Positions 1 to 11,652 of a DNA stretch of 64,000 nucleotides are shown here, in pieces. The position numbers and the translations under genes were made by a program. How positions within the stretch are numbered: the stretch's first letter is position 1; each line of letters begins with the position of its first letter. The notes under the pieces are model-generated. The model was given only the letters and a program-made list of their open reading frames with translations. It was not told the origin of the DNA and did no database searches. Location: assembly GCF_001685355.1 (NCBI RefSeq), contig NZ_CP016438.1:4526001-4590000 (forward strand). Reading direction: 5' to 3'. The stretch is from Streptomyces lincolnensis. Its GTDB lineage: Bacteria; Actinomycetota; Actinomycetes; Streptomycetales; Streptomycetaceae.

Positions 1-621
1 GATCCGCCGCGGCAGCTCCGGAAACCCGGTACGCAACCGCTCCAGCTCACCGTCGACGAGTTCCCGCAGACCCGCGGGCGCCCCCCGCCACCCCTGCCCC
101 AGCCGCAGCCGTTCCCCCCGCCCCGTGACCACGTCCAGCTCCCGCACACTGTCCGCCGTCGTCCCCCACGCCACCGAATGCGACCCGCACGAGTTGTTCC
201 CGATCATCCCGCCGAGCGTGCACCGACTGTGCGTCGACGGATCGGGCCCGAACCGGAGCCCGTACGGAGCGGCAGCGCCCTGAAGCCGGTCGAGCACGAG
301 CCCGGGCTGCACAACGGCGGTACGCGCCTCGGCGTCGATCGACACCAGCCGGTTCATGTGCCGGGTGAAGTCCAGGACGACACCTGTGCCGGTGGCCTGC
401 CCGGCGATGGAGGTCCCGCCCCCACGCGCCACCACCGGCACCCCCTGCGCCCGGCACACCTCCAGCACGGCCGCGACGTCGTCGGCGTCCCTGGGAGCGA
501 CGACCCCCAGGGGGACACGCCGGTAGTTGGAGGCGTCCATGGTGACCAGCGCCCGCGAGGTGACGTCGAAACGGACGTCACCACGGACGGCTTTGCGCAG
601 CCCGACCTCAAGATCCGTCAT
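1..621 (-). CDS. FAD-binding oxidase/dehydrogenase (GlcD-like), partial
   Basis: The frame is open from the ATG at 621 to the window edge, so about 207 N-terminal residues are visible and the C-terminus is missing. It starts MTDLEVGLRKAVRGDV. The segment ARGGGTSIAGQATG and the later GGMIGNNSCGSHS are the FAD pyrophosphate- and flavin-contacting motifs of the PCMH fold. These are typical of the glycolate oxidase subunit D / D-lactate dehydrogenase family. The expected reaction is flavin-dependent oxidation of a 2-hydroxy acid, but the substrate cannot be told from this part. Many actinobacterial homologues are about 950 residues and carry a C-terminal iron-sulfur domain; whether this one does is outside the window. 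It is divergent from serC. Confidence 0.85.
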   Translation of the reverse strand, partial: MTDLEVGLRKAVRGDVRFDVTSRALVTMDASNYRRVPLGVVAPRDADDVAAVLEVCRAQGVPVVARGGGTSIAGQATGTGVVLDFTRHMNRLVSIDAEARTAVVQPGLVLDRLQGAAAPYGLRFGPDPSTHSRCTLGGMIGNNSCGSHSVAWGTTADSVRELDVVTGRGERLRLGQGWRGAPAGLRELVDGELERLRTGFPELPRRI

Positions 622-732
622 GACTCCAGCCAACCAGCACGTACCGGCCGGGTCAGCTCCTCCGGCGTTCCCGCCGCACCACGCGTCTCACCCGACGGAC
701 GAGGTTTCGCCCAGATTTCCTCCACGGGCTAA

Positions 733-1860
<1,128 letters not shown>

Positions 1861-1873
1861 CCGCTTCGGTACG

Positions 1874-1919
1874 ACGATGAGGGGCGCCCGGCGAAGCTTC
1901 GCCGGGCGCCCCTCATCGT
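1874..1919. terminator. Perfect palindromic bidirectional terminator
   Basis: A 46-base perfect inverted repeat with 23-base arms centres on AAGCTT at 1894-1899. It lies 13 bases after the serC stop and 22 bases before the stop of the convergent peptidase gene. There is no U-tract, as is common in Streptomyces. The position between two converging genes argues for a terminator serving both. Confidence 0.9.
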
Positions 1920-1941
1920 TGTCGACCTTCGTTGCCGAGGC

Positions 1942-3516
1942 TCAGCCGCGCAGGCCGAGATCCCCCAGCAGCGTGGTCACGGTGGTCGTCGCGGAGCTCA
2001 CCGGGCCCAGCGGCTTCGGGTCGGGGGACTTCTGGCAGGTGGCGTCGGCGACGCCGGTGCCGTGGGGCAGGGTGCCGTCGAGGAGGTAGGCGGCCAGGTA
2101 CTTGTCGAGGCAGGCGTTGCCGCTCAGGGTGATGCCGTGGTTGCCGCCGCCCTGTTCGACGACGAGGCTGGAGCGCTTGAGGAGGCGGTGGGCGGTGACG
2201 CCGCCCTGGTACGGGGTGGCCGCGTCGTCGGTCGCCTGGAAGAGCAGCGTGGGCGGCAGCTTGGAGTTGGCGACGTTCACCGGCTTGTGGGACTTCGTGG
2301 GCCAGAACGCGCACGGGGCGTTGTACCAGGCGTTGTTCCAGGCGAAGAACGGCGCCTTCTCGTGCACCGCCCAGTTGTCCTTGCGCCACTGCTTCCAGTC
2401 ACGCGGCCAGGAGGCGTCGCTGCACTGCACCGCGGTGTAGATGCTGTAGCCGTTGGCGTCCTTGGCGTCGGAGGACCCGTAGTTCTCGTACGCCTTGACC
2501 AGCGGTGCGGAGTCCTTGTCGTTCACGTAGGACGCGAACGCCTGGGCGAGGTGCGGCCAGTAGGCGTTGTTGTAGCCGCCCGGCAGGAAGGTGTCCTCGA
2601 ACTCCGAGGCGCCCACCTTGCCGCCCGCCGGCTTCTTGGCCAGCTCGGCGCGCACGGCGTACCACTTGGCCTCGATCTTCGCCGGGTCGGTGCCGAGCTT
2701 GTACGTGCTGTCGTACTTGGCCAGCCACGCCATGAACGCCTTGTGGCGCTTCTCGAAGGCGTAGTCCTGGGCGAGGTTGTCCTCGTACCAGACACCGGTC
2801 GGGTCGACGATCGAGTCCAGGACCAGGCGGCGCACCCGCTGCGGGAAGAGCTTGGCGTAGACCGAGCCCAGGTAGGTGCCGTACGAGTAGCCGAAGTAGT
2901 TGATCTTCTGGACGCCGAGGGCCTTGCGGATCGAGTCCAGGTCCTTGGCGGCGTTGATCGTGTTGATGTACGGCAGTACGTCGCCGTACTTCTTGCCGCA
3001 GGCGTCGGCGAAGGACTTGGCGCGCGCGAGGTTGGCCTTCTCGATGGCGGCCGTGCTCGGCACCGAGTCGGGGCGCACCGGCTTGAACTGGTTCGGCTCG
3101 CAGTTCAGCGCGGGCTGGCTCTTGCCGACTCCGCGCGGGTCGAAGCCTATGAAGTCGTACTGGGCCGCGACCTCCTTGGGCATCGCGGCGGAGACCCAGC
3201 CGGCCATGTCCAGTCCGCTGCCGCCGGGGCCACCGGGGTTGAGCAGCAGCGGGCCCTGGGACTTGGTGCCGGTGTGCCGGACGCGGGACACCGCCAGGGT
3301 GATCTTCCGCCCCTGCGGCTTCGCGTAGTCGAGCGGCACCTTCACCGAGCCGCATTCCAGCGTCGGGTAGTCGTCCGTGGCGCACTTGGTCCACGTGACC
3401 TTCGCCGTCTGGGCGCCGGCCCCGGACTGCGCGGCGGTGGCCTCGGCGGGAACGGCGGTGAGTGAGCCGGCCAGCACGACGGTCGCGCCGCACAGCACTG
3501 CTGCGCTTCTTCTCAT
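1942..3516 (-). CDS. Secreted tripeptidyl-aminopeptidase-type S33 peptidase
   Basis: This 524-residue alpha/beta-hydrolase has a Sec signal peptide (two arginines, a hydrophobic stretch, then VPAEATA). The oxyanion segment LLNPGGPGGSG is followed by the nucleophile elbow GYSYGTYLG with Ser211. A late Asp lies in FQATDDAATPY and the catalytic His in GGGNHGITLSGN. The last third matches the TAP-like C-terminal domain. The family comprises Streptomyces extracellular tripeptidyl aminopeptidases (Tap, SlpD, SlpE) that trim secreted peptides. Which of these it equals cannot be decided from sequence alone. It is transcribed alone, with about 180 bases of its own upstream DNA. Confidence 0.93.
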   Translation of the reverse strand: MRRSAAVLCGATVVLAGSLTAVPAEATAAQSGAGAQTAKVTWTKCATDDYPTLECGSVKVPLDYAKPQGRKITLAVSRVRHTGTKSQGPLLLNPGGPGGSGLDMAGWVSAAMPKEVAAQYDFIGFDPRGVGKSQPALNCEPNQFKPVRPDSVPSTAAIEKANLARAKSFADACGKKYGDVLPYINTINAAKDLDSIRKALGVQKINYFGYSYGTYLGSVYAKLFPQRVRRLVLDSIVDPTGVWYEDNLAQDYAFEKRHKAFMAWLAKYDSTYKLGTDPAKIEAKWYAVRAELAKKPAGGKVGASEFEDTFLPGGYNNAYWPHLAQAFASYVNDKDSAPLVKAYENYGSSDAKDANGYSIYTAVQCSDASWPRDWKQWRKDNWAVHEKAPFFAWNNAWYNAPCAFWPTKSHKPVNVANSKLPPTLLFQATDDAATPYQGGVTAHRLLKRSSLVVEQGGGNHGITLSGNACLDKYLAAYLLDGTLPHGTGVADATCQKSPDPKPLGPVSSATTTVTTLLGDLGLRG

Positions 3517-3695
3517 GGAGTTCTCTCAGAACGTGGGGGGTGAGGTCAGGACCGAACTTGCAAGATCCTGTTGGAATCCTGTCGAAGAAGCGCCTACATG
3601 AGAACCGTTGTGAGGAAAGATTTGAGACAGATGTGATCCAGGGGCACTCGGTCCACACCGAACACCCCTGTCACAGCACACCTTTCACACCGCGA

Positions 3696-5285
<1,590 letters not shown>

Positions 5286-5332
5286 TCACATGAACACGTC
5301 AAGACATCGGGCGTCACCTGGTACGCGAGGCG

Positions 5333-6154
5333 TTACCGGCTGAGCTTCTGGAACCTCCGTACCGCCAGCGGCAGGAAGATCAGCGTCAGCACCACGGGCC
5401 ACAGGCCGGCCATCAGGAGCGCGTGCTGCTCGACCCAGGAGTCGCCGCCGCCGACCGGGGTGCCGAAGAGGTCGCGGCTGGCCGCGGCCGTGGAGGAGAT
5501 CGGGTTCCAGGCGGCCACCGTGCCGAGCCAGTCGGGCATCAGCTGGGGGGCGACGAAGATGCTGGAGATCATGGTGAGGGGGAACGCGACCGCGAACAGC
5601 CCGCCCGCCGCCTCCGGGTTGGGCACCATCAGGCCCAGCCACACGCCGATCCAGATCAGCGCGAACCGGAGCCACAGCAGCAGCCCGAACGCGGCGAAGA
5701 AGCCGAGTCCGCCGTCCGGGCGCCAGCCCATCGCGACCGCCGTCAGCATCATGATGGCCAACTCGGCGCAGGCGGCGAGCAGATCGGTGATCCCGCGCCC
5801 GGCGACCACCGCGGACGAGGCCATCGGCATGGAGCGGAACCGGTCGATGACGCCCTTGGTGGAGTCGTAGACGACGAGCGTGGCGGTGTTGATGAAGCCG
5901 AACGCCATGGTCATCACGAACATGCCCGGCATCAGGAAGTCCTTGTAGTCCCCGCCGCCGGGCACCTTCATCGCGCTGCCGAAGACATAGCCGTAGAGCA
6001 GGACGGAGAGGATCGGGAAGCCCAACTGCCAGGCGATGTTGACGGGTTGCCGCTGGTAGTGGGTCAGTCCGCGGCGGACGACGTTCCATACGTCGGCGAG
6101 CACCCAGTAGACGCGCCCGTGTTCGCTCGGTGTGCTCAGGTCGACGGCGGTCAT
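5333..6154 (-). CDS. ABC-2 type exporter permease (DrrB-like)
   Basis: The 273-residue protein has about six hydrophobic segments, for example [20 protein letters not shown], and the family pattern [16 protein letters not shown] near the second membrane span. It is the membrane half of a two-gene ABC-2 exporter of the daunorubicin-resistance (DrrAB) type. It begins with ATG at 6154, overlapping the stop of the ATPase gene by four bases, so the two are translationally coupled. The substrate is unknown; drug or lipid-like efflux is typical. Control by the divergent TetR gene is inferred. Confidence 0.92.
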   Translation of the reverse strand: MTAVDLSTPSEHGRVYWVLADVWNVVRRGLTHYQRQPVNIAWQLGFPILSVLLYGYVFGSAMKVPGGGDYKDFLMPGMFVMTMAFGFINTATLVVYDSTKGVIDRFRSMPMASSAVVAGRGITDLLAACAELAIMMLTAVAMGWRPDGGLGFFAAFGLLLWLRFALIWIGVWLGLMVPNPEAAGGLFAVAFPLTMISSIFVAPQLMPDWLGTVAAWNPISSTAAASRDLFGTPVGGGDSWVEQHALLMAGLWPVVLTLIFLPLAVRRFQKLSR

Positions 6155-7122
6155 GCGGCGGCCTCCTTGCCGGTCTGCTCCGTGCGGTGTCCGGTCAGGC
6201 GCAGGAAGACGTCGTCGAGGCTCGGCCTGCGCAACCCGATGTCCTCGACCTTCACGCCCTCGTCCTGGAGGGTCCGCGCCACCTCGGTCAGGGCGGACAC
6301 CCGGTCGGTGACCGGGGCGTGCACCCGCGACTCGGTCTCGTCGGACTCGGGTTCGCCGTCCGAGACCCGGGCGACGACCTTCACCACCCGGGGGATGTCG
6401 GCGGGTTCGGCGACCACGACCTCGATACGGTCGCCGCCGACCAGCGTCTTCAGCCCGTCCGGGGTGTCGTCGGCGATGGCCCGGCCCTGGTCGATGACGG
6501 TGATGTGCGAGGCCAGCTTGTCGGCCTCCTCCAGATACTGCGTGGTCAGCAGGACAGTCGTGCCGCCCGCCACCAACGCCCGTACGGAGTCCCAGACTTC
6601 GCCGCGGCTACGCGGGTCGAGGCCCGTGGTCGGCTCGTCGAGGAACAGGACGGCGGGCGCGAGGATCATCGAGGCGGCGAGGTCGAGCCGGCGCCGCATG
6701 CCGCCGCTGTACTTGCCCACGCCCTTGCCGGCGGCGTCGGTCAGGTCGAACTGTTCCAGGAGTTCGGTGGCCCTCGCCCTGGCCCGCCGGCCGCCCAGAT
6801 GGAAGAGCCGCCCGAACATCTCCAGGTTCTGGCGGCCGGTGAGCACCTCGTCCACCGCCGCGTACTGGCCAGTGAGGCCGATCCGGGCGCGCACCTCGCG
6901 CGGCTGCCGGACCACGTCCAGGCCGGCCACGGTCGCCCCTCCGGCGTCCAGCCGGAGCAGCGTGGACAGGATGCGTACGGCGGTGGTCTTGCCTGCCCCG
7001 TTCGGCCCGAGCAGGCCGTGCACAGTGCCCTCGCGGACGGCGAGGTCGAAGCCGTCGAGGGCGCGCTTCTCGCCGTAGCGCTTCTCCAGCCCCTCGGCCC
7101 GTACCGCGTATCCGTCGTTCAT
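6151..7122 (-). CDS. ABC exporter ATP-binding protein (DrrA-like)
   Basis: The 323-residue ATPase has its Walker A motif GPNGAGKTT at about residues 39-47, signature [12 protein letters not shown], Walker [13 protein letters not shown], and a C-terminal extension of about 90 residues typical of DrrA. I place the start at ATG 7122, which has the ribosome site GGGGGA five to six bases upstream. The longer frame would run to 7152 through the operator. It energises the downstream permease. It is divergent from the TetR gene, with which it shares a long operator-like inverted repeat. Confidence 0.93.
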   Translation of the reverse strand: MNDGYAVRAEGLEKRYGEKRALDGFDLAVREGTVHGLLGPNGAGKTTAVRILSTLLRLDAGGATVAGLDVVRQPREVRARIGLTGQYAAVDEVLTGRQNLEMFGRLFHLGGRRARARATELLEQFDLTDAAGKGVGKYSGGMRRRLDLAASMILAPAVLFLDEPTTGLDPRSRGEVWDSVRALVAGGTTVLLTTQYLEEADKLASHITVIDQGRAIADDTPDGLKTLVGGDRIEVVVAEPADIPRVVKVVARVSDGEPESDETESRVHAPVTDRVSALTEVARTLQDEGVKVEDIGLRRPSLDDVFLRLTGHRTEQTGKEAAA

Positions 7123-7140
7123 GGTTCCCCCTTCTCGGAC

Positions 7141-7184
7141 AACTGAGTACACCGTACCCGATTGCGCGTACGTTGTACCCAGTT
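7141..7184. promoter_or_regulatory. Long inverted repeat between ABC exporter and TetR gene
   Basis: The left arm AACTGAGTACACCGTAC (7141-7157) and right arm GTACGTTGTACCCAGTT (7168-7184) are 17-base inverted copies with two mismatches and a 10-base centre. It sits directly in the shared promoter region, so it is the probable operator of the TetR protein for both directions. Binding is inferred. Confidence 0.8.
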
Positions 7185-7211
7185 TTTGCGCGGGGACTTA
7201 AGCTGAAGGAC

Positions 7212-8018
7212 ATGACGAGCGGCAGGGACGGTACGGAGACCAGCGGCAGCGGCGATATCGCGCGCACCCTCGAACTGCTGTGGGACACCGGCCGACGGCC
7301 CAGTCGCGGCCCCAAGCCGGGGCTCACCGTGGACCGGATCGTGGAAGCGGCTGTCCGGATCGCGGACAGCGAGGGGCTGGAGGCGGTGTCCATGCGCCGG
7401 GTCGCGACCGAACTCGGCACCGGCACCATGTCGCTGTACCGCTACGTCCCCGGCAAGGGCGAGCTGCTCGACCTGATGCTGGACCGCGTCCAGAGGCCCG
7501 CCGAGGACCGGGCCGACCTCGGTCCCGACGACGACGGCGGCTGGCGCTGCGCGCTGCAGGCCATGGGCCGCGAGACCCTCGCCCTCTACCGCCGCCACCC
7601 CTGGCTGCTCAGGGTCAACCAGTCCCGGCCGATGCTCGGACCGAGCGCGCTCGACGGCATGGAGAAGGTGCTCAGCCGGATCAAGCCGATGGGACTGTCC
7701 GACCCCGAGCTGATCTCGGCGATCATCATGGTCGACGGCTACGTCGTCGGCGCGGCCCGCACCCAGCTGTACGCCCAGGAGGCGGAACGGCACACGGGAC
7801 TGACCGACACGGAGTTCTGGGAGGCGCAGGCGCCGGTGCTGGAGAAGGTCATGACCTCGGGCCGCTATCCCCTGCTGGCCGCGCTCTCCGAGGACAGCTT
7901 CACCACCGAATTCGACCACTTCGAGTTCGGACTCCAGCGAATCCTGGACGGGTTGGAGGCGTTCGTCGCGCGGCGCGGCGGCGAGGCGTCAGGTGGCGGG
8001 TCAGCTACGACGGCGTAG
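7212..8018 (+). CDS. TetR-family repressor
   Basis: This 268-residue regulator starts at ATG 7212, preceded by GAAGGA. The helix-turn-helix is around residues 45-70, including AVSMRRVATELGTGTMSLYRYV. The C-terminal ligand domain is of the TetR_C_1 type seen with drug exporters. It is divergent from the ABC exporter pair and probably represses it and itself through the 7141-7184 inverted repeat. Its last 18 bases overlap the end of the convergent gene. The inducer is unknown. Confidence 0.92.
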   Translation: MTSGRDGTETSGSGDIARTLELLWDTGRRPSRGPKPGLTVDRIVEAAVRIADSEGLEAVSMRRVATELGTGTMSLYRYVPGKGELLDLMLDRVQRPAEDRADLGPDDDGGWRCALQAMGRETLALYRRHPWLLRVNQSRPMLGPSALDGMEKVLSRIKPMGLSDPELISAIIMVDGYVVGAARTQLYAQEAERHTGLTDTEFWEAQAPVLEKVMTSGRYPLLAALSEDSFTTEFDHFEFGLQRILDGLEAFVARRGGEASGGGSATTA

Positions 8019-8972
8019 GCGCCGGAGGCCGAAGAAGCCCAGGAAGAGCGCGGCCACGGCGAGTGCGCCGACCTTGACGCTGCCGCCGGAGCCGGAGGAT
8101 CCGTCACCGGAGGAATCCGCCGAACCACCGCCCCCGGAAGGGGACTCGCCCCCGCCGTCCCCCGGCGCGTCCTGCGCCTCCACCTCGCTGTCGGCCCCCT
8201 CCATACCGAGCAGGATCCTGCTGCCGTCGGCTGAGTAGCTGAGGGACTCGCCCTGCCCGATGGGCACGCTGATCCGGCCCCCGCGCTTGAGGTCCCCGCC
8301 GTTCCAGTCGTACCAGATGCCGCCGAAGTACCCCCGTACGGCGAGCTGTTGGCCGTCGGGCGAGAACGCGGCGTCGGTGGCCCACAGGTCGACGGGGGCG
8401 ACCGGCTTGTAGAGGTTCGTGCCGGACGAGGAGAGCTTCGCGGGCCCCTCGTAGAGATGCCCGCCGTCCTCCTGCTTGTCGATGATGTACACCCGCCCGG
8501 TCTTGGGGTGGACGGCGAGCGACTCGGCGTCGCGGGAGCCGTCGGAGTACTTCACGACGTACTGCGTGGCCCGGACGGTCTGGTCCCTGAGTTCCTTGGG
8601 CTCGGGCAGCTTGTAGATCCACACGTAGGGCCAGGCCACGCCGTCGTTGTCGCCGATGTCACCGACATAGAGCTGGTTGTCCGGACCCATGGCGACGGCC
8701 TCGACGTCCCGCGGAGTGCCGACGCCGGTCAGCGTGATCCTCGCGACGGTCTCACCGGTGCCGCTGTCCACGGCGTAGAGGTAGGCGCCGGTGTCCTGGT
8801 CGTTGTGCGTCCAGTAGATCCCGGGGTGCTGCCGCGAGGCCGCGAGACCGCTCGACTCGGTGATCCGCGGGTCCTTGATGGTGAACCCCTCATCGCCGTC
8901 GGCGGCGGCCGCGGGCGCGGCGAGAACACCGGTGAGGAGACCCGCGGCGAGAAACACAAGGAGGCGACGCAT
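8001..8972 (-). CDS. Secreted, C-terminally anchored propeller-like protein
   Basis: The 323-residue product starts at ATG 8972 with a signal peptide ending APAAAADGDEG. Its body has repeated blade-like strands such as YWTHNDQDTGAYLYAVDSGTG and AAFSPDGQQLAVRGYFGG, suggesting a beta-propeller. A Gly/Ser-rich linker leads to a final transmembrane segment (VGALAVAALFLGFFGLRRLRRRS). There is no LPXTG motif, so anchoring is by the membrane helix and positive tail. The start SSGLAASRQHPGIYWTHND resembles the WD40-like secreted proteins annotated as hypothetical in actinomycetes. Enzymatic activity is not evident. An alternative longer start upstream would run through the repeat DNA and is rejected. 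Confidence 0.85.
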   Translation of the reverse strand: MRRLLVFLAAGLLTGVLAAPAAAADGDEGFTIKDPRITESSGLAASRQHPGIYWTHNDQDTGAYLYAVDSGTGETVARITLTGVGTPRDVEAVAMGPDNQLYVGDIGDNDGVAWPYVWIYKLPEPKELRDQTVRATQYVVKYSDGSRDAESLAVHPKTGRVYIIDKQEDGGHLYEGPAKLSSSGTNLYKPVAPVDLWATDAAFSPDGQQLAVRGYFGGIWYDWNGGDLKRGGRISVPIGQGESLSYSADGSRILLGMEGADSEVEAQDAPGDGGGESPSGGGGSADSSGDGSSGSGGSVKVGALAVAALFLGFFGLRRLRRRS

Positions 8973-9034
8973 GCCCCAAGCCTGCCATCCCCTCCGGGGG
9001 TTCGGCGGGTGGGTGCGGTGCCGTGGGTTGGGCT

Positions 9035-9239
9035 GTGCGGGTTTCGCCGTCTGGGGTGCCTTGTTCGGTCGTATGGCGGGTGCGGCTGGGTGGGGGCTGG
9101 TCGCGCAGTTCCCCGCGCCCCTTAGGTGGGTGGGGTTGCCGTGGGGCAGACGTGCAGGTCTCGCCGTTTGGGGTGCCTTGTTCGGTCGTATGGCGGGTGC
9201 GGGTTTGTTGTGGCTGGTCGCGCAGTTCCCCGCGCCCCT
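9035..9239 (+). repeat. Two direct copies of an ~88-base intergenic repeat
   Basis: Copy 1 (9035-9122) and copy 2 (9151-9239) share GGGTGCCTTGTTCGGTCGTA, TGGCGGGTGCGG and CTGGTCGCGCAGTTCCCCGC followed by GCCCCT. They differ mainly in an internal 10-15 base stretch. The GCGCAGTTCCCCGCGCCCCT core is, from general knowledge, an element scattered through Streptomyces intergenic DNA. Its role is unknown. Confidence 0.85.
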
Positions 9240-9544
9240 GAAAAGCGGAAGTCGCCGTCGGGCATGAGGTGCCCCCGGCTGTTGGCGCCCTGGCCGCCCA
9301 CGGCGGTAAGGGGACGGGGCGGGGGGTGTCCGCCCGCAGCGTCCGGCGTCCAACACGCAGCACAGCTGGAAGACACAGCACCGCCGGACCGAGGACGGAG
9401 ACCCCCCGCCCCGGCCCCGACCCACCACACAACCGTGGGCGCTACAGAAACCCCCACCGAAGCCGCACAGCGCGCCGCGAGGCATCCCGTGCCCGTGGTC
9501 GGGCTCACACCCCGTCCCTCCCCGTGATCGTCCATGATGAGCGG
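9240..9544. other. Intergenic DNA with no recognised gene
   Basis: This stretch lies between the direct repeats and the SGNH hydrolase start. Its frames show no consistent third-position G/C preference or ribosome site. The part around 9325-9400 looks like another common Streptomyces interspersed segment, but I cannot confirm this. It presumably holds the promoter of the downstream gene. Confidence 0.6.
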
Positions 9545-10219
9545 ATGCTCAGGTTCATGCCCGTCGGGGACTCCATGACGATCGGGAGCGCAGGCGAACA
9601 CACATGGCGTTATCGGATGTGGCAGCACCTGCGGGACACCCACGGCGCCCCCTTCGCGGTCGTCGGGCCGCGTGCGGCGCTCCATGACAAGGCGACCGAC
9701 ACTCCCACGTCGTACGAGTACGCCGACCCGGACTTCCCCCGCGCCCACCTGGCCGGCTGGGGCGAGGGCTGGCTGCACATGGCCCCGCTGGTCGGCGAGG
9801 CGGTACGGGCGCACCGGGCGGACGTGCTCCTGGTGTCGCTCGGTCTGATCGACCTGGGTTTCTACACGAACGCCGAGCAGACCGCGGAGAACGTCGGCCG
9901 TTTCGTGGCGGAGGCCCGCGCGGCCGAGCCCCGCGTCCGGATGGTCCTCCTGCCGGTCATCCCGAACGTCCGCGCCCAGTCGGACCCGGCGTTCGCAGAC
10001 CAGGTCGCCCTCTTCAACGAGCTCCTGGCGAAGACCGCGGCCGACCTGGACGAGCCCCGCTCCCCCCTGCTGCTCGCCTCGATCCCGCCGTCGTACGACA
10101 TCGACGCCGACACCTACGACGGCACGCACCCCAACGCGAGCGGCGAGCACAAGATCGCGGCGGCCTTCGCGGACGCGATGTACCAGGGGTGGGATCTGGG
10201 CGGCCCCTACGAGGGCTGA
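9545..10219 (+). CDS. SGNH/GDSL-family hydrolase
   Basis: The 224-residue protein opens with MLRFMPVGDSMTIGSAG, whose GDS carries the nucleophilic serine (block I). Block V, DGTHPNASGEHKIA, supplies the catalytic Asp and His. The usual block III Gly-x-Asn is replaced around LGLIDLG, which is notable. No signal peptide is visible, so it is probably cytosolic. The family hydrolyses esters of lipids or carbohydrates; the substrate is unknown. The start at ATG 9545 is chosen because the GDS block normally lies within the first ten residues. The end overlaps the convergent nucleotidyltransferase gene by 13 bases. Confidence 0.88.
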   Translation: MLRFMPVGDSMTIGSAGEHTWRYRMWQHLRDTHGAPFAVVGPRAALHDKATDTPTSYEYADPDFPRAHLAGWGEGWLHMAPLVGEAVRAHRADVLLVSLGLIDLGFYTNAEQTAENVGRFVAEARAAEPRVRMVLLPVIPNVRAQSDPAFADQVALFNELLAKTAADLDEPRSPLLLASIPPSYDIDADTYDGTHPNASGEHKIAAAFADAMYQGWDLGGPYEG

Positions 10220-10956
10220 GCGTCACCGATGACGGCGACGAGGTGCTCGGCACACGGCCGCACAGAGGACCGCAGATCGTCCCACCCCTCCTCCCGCTCC
10301 CCCAGATAGACCGCCCGGGCACGCTCCAGCACCGGCCGGTACGGGGCAGGCAGCCGCTCGACCGCCCACGCGGCGGCCTCGTCCTTGGAGCGGATCGCCC
10401 CGGTCGCGAGGGTCGTCCACACCCGGGCGAGGGTGAGCAGCACGTTGCGCGTGTCGGTCTCCACCTCCTCCATCAGCTGCGGCACGCCGGCGACGATCGC
10501 GCGGGCGAGGTCCTCCGACGGAACGGGGTCGAGCAGGTCGGCGGGCGGCGGCCCGTCCAGCGGCGCGTCCCCCCGCAGCACCATCGTCAGCAGCGGCGCC
10601 AGATCCGGCATCACCTCCCGCCCCGGCACGACCCCGCTCTCGTACCCCGCCCGCAGCCACTCCCCGTACAGGAAGTCGCAGGTGGGCGGATACCGCCACG
10701 GCCTCACATCGTCCTGGACGACGACGATCAGCTCGACGGGCCGGGCGCCGTTCCCCGACATCTTCAGCAACTCCTCCAGCAGTTCCCGGCGTTCGCCCCC
10801 GGTCAGACTCCGGCGTACGACGACCAGGACATCCACGTCACTGTGCGGGCGGAGTCCACCGAGCACCGCCGAGCCGTGGAGGTAGACACCCAGGGGGTTG
10901 TCGCCGAGGGTGCGGTGGAGGAGGGAGAGGAGGGAGCGTGCACCGGGTTCTGGCAT
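10207..10956 (-). CDS. AadA-like nucleotidyltransferase (aminoglycoside adenylyltransferase family)
   Basis: The 249-residue protein has the nucleotidyltransferase signature YLHGSAVLGGLRPHSDVDVLV near its start; the two Asp residues bind metal. The C-terminal helical half contains VETDTRNVLLTLARVWTTLATG and SKDEAAAWAVERLP, which follow the AadA/ANT(9) pattern. Known members adenylylate streptomycin or spectinomycin. Chromosomal Streptomyces copies are common, and resistance here is only an inference. The start is ATG 10956. It is divergent from the Uma2 gene. Confidence 0.88.
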   Translation of the reverse strand: MPEPGARSLLSLLHRTLGDNPLGVYLHGSAVLGGLRPHSDVDVLVVVRRSLTGGERRELLEELLKMSGNGARPVELIVVVQDDVRPWRYPPTCDFLYGEWLRAGYESGVVPGREVMPDLAPLLTMVLRGDAPLDGPPPADLLDPVPSEDLARAIVAGVPQLMEEVETDTRNVLLTLARVWTTLATGAIRSKDEAAAWAVERLPAPYRPVLERARAVYLGEREEGWDDLRSSVRPCAEHLVAVIGDAQPS

Positions 10957-11046
10957 ATGTCCTGACCTCCGCGTCCTGGTCACCGTGCGTACCGTTGTAC
11001 CGCGCGGCCGTCCTTGCGTAAGGGCGTGCCGGGGAGGAGCGCCACG

Positions 11047-11634
11047 ATGACCGTCCTTGACGACAGGATCAAGATGGCCGACGAGAGCGGCGCGCTGACT
11101 CTGGACGTCATGTTCGAGTGGCTCGAGAAGATGCCCGTCCCCGAGGGAACCAAGGTCGAGATCGTCGGGGGGAACATCTTCCTGACGCCTCAGCGGGACA
11201 CCCACTGGGAGATCATCGCAGCCGTCTACGACCAATTGCGGGAGAAGTACCCCCGCCAGCGCGTGAAGTCCGACGTACGCATCGACTACCCCGGCCACCT
11301 CAACGGCTTCGCAACCGACGTGACCCTGCTCGCCAAGGACGCCGAGAAGAACGAGAGGGGCCTGTGGCGATACCAGGACGTCGTCTTCGTGGCCGAGGTC
11401 ATCTCCAAGCGCACCGCGGTCAACGACTACGGGCCGAAGAAGACCGCCTACGCACGCGCCGAAATTCCCGTCTACCTCATCGTCGATCCCTACCAAGGCC
11501 GCTGCCGCCTCTTCACCCACCCCAAGGACGGTGACTACGCCACCGATACGAAACTCGACTTCGGCCTTGACGTCGACCTCACCGGCAGCGTCGTCGGCCT
11601 CACCCTCAAGACCGACGACTTCCCCCGGGACTGA
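11047..11634 (+). CDS. Uma2-family (DUF820) PD-(D/E)XK-fold protein
   Basis: This 195-residue protein is of the Uma2 family, which is abundant in Streptomyces and cyanobacteria and has a restriction-endonuclease-like fold. The acidic core appears as KVEIVGGNIFL, FATDVTLL and DVVFVAEVISKRTAVNDYGPKK. The last stretch carries the usual E-x-S-K-like motif, followed by the conserved YARAEIPVYLIVD. No cellular function is established for the family. The start at ATG 11047 has GGGGAGGAG about seven bases upstream. It is transcribed alone. Confidence 0.93.
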   Translation: MTVLDDRIKMADESGALTLDVMFEWLEKMPVPEGTKVEIVGGNIFLTPQRDTHWEIIAAVYDQLREKYPRQRVKSDVRIDYPGHLNGFATDVTLLAKDAEKNERGLWRYQDVVFVAEVISKRTAVNDYGPKKTAYARAEIPVYLIVDPYQGRCRLFTHPKDGDYATDTKLDFGLDVDLTGSVVGLTLKTDDFPRD

Positions 11635-11652
11635 GCCGCTCCCCGGAACCGT

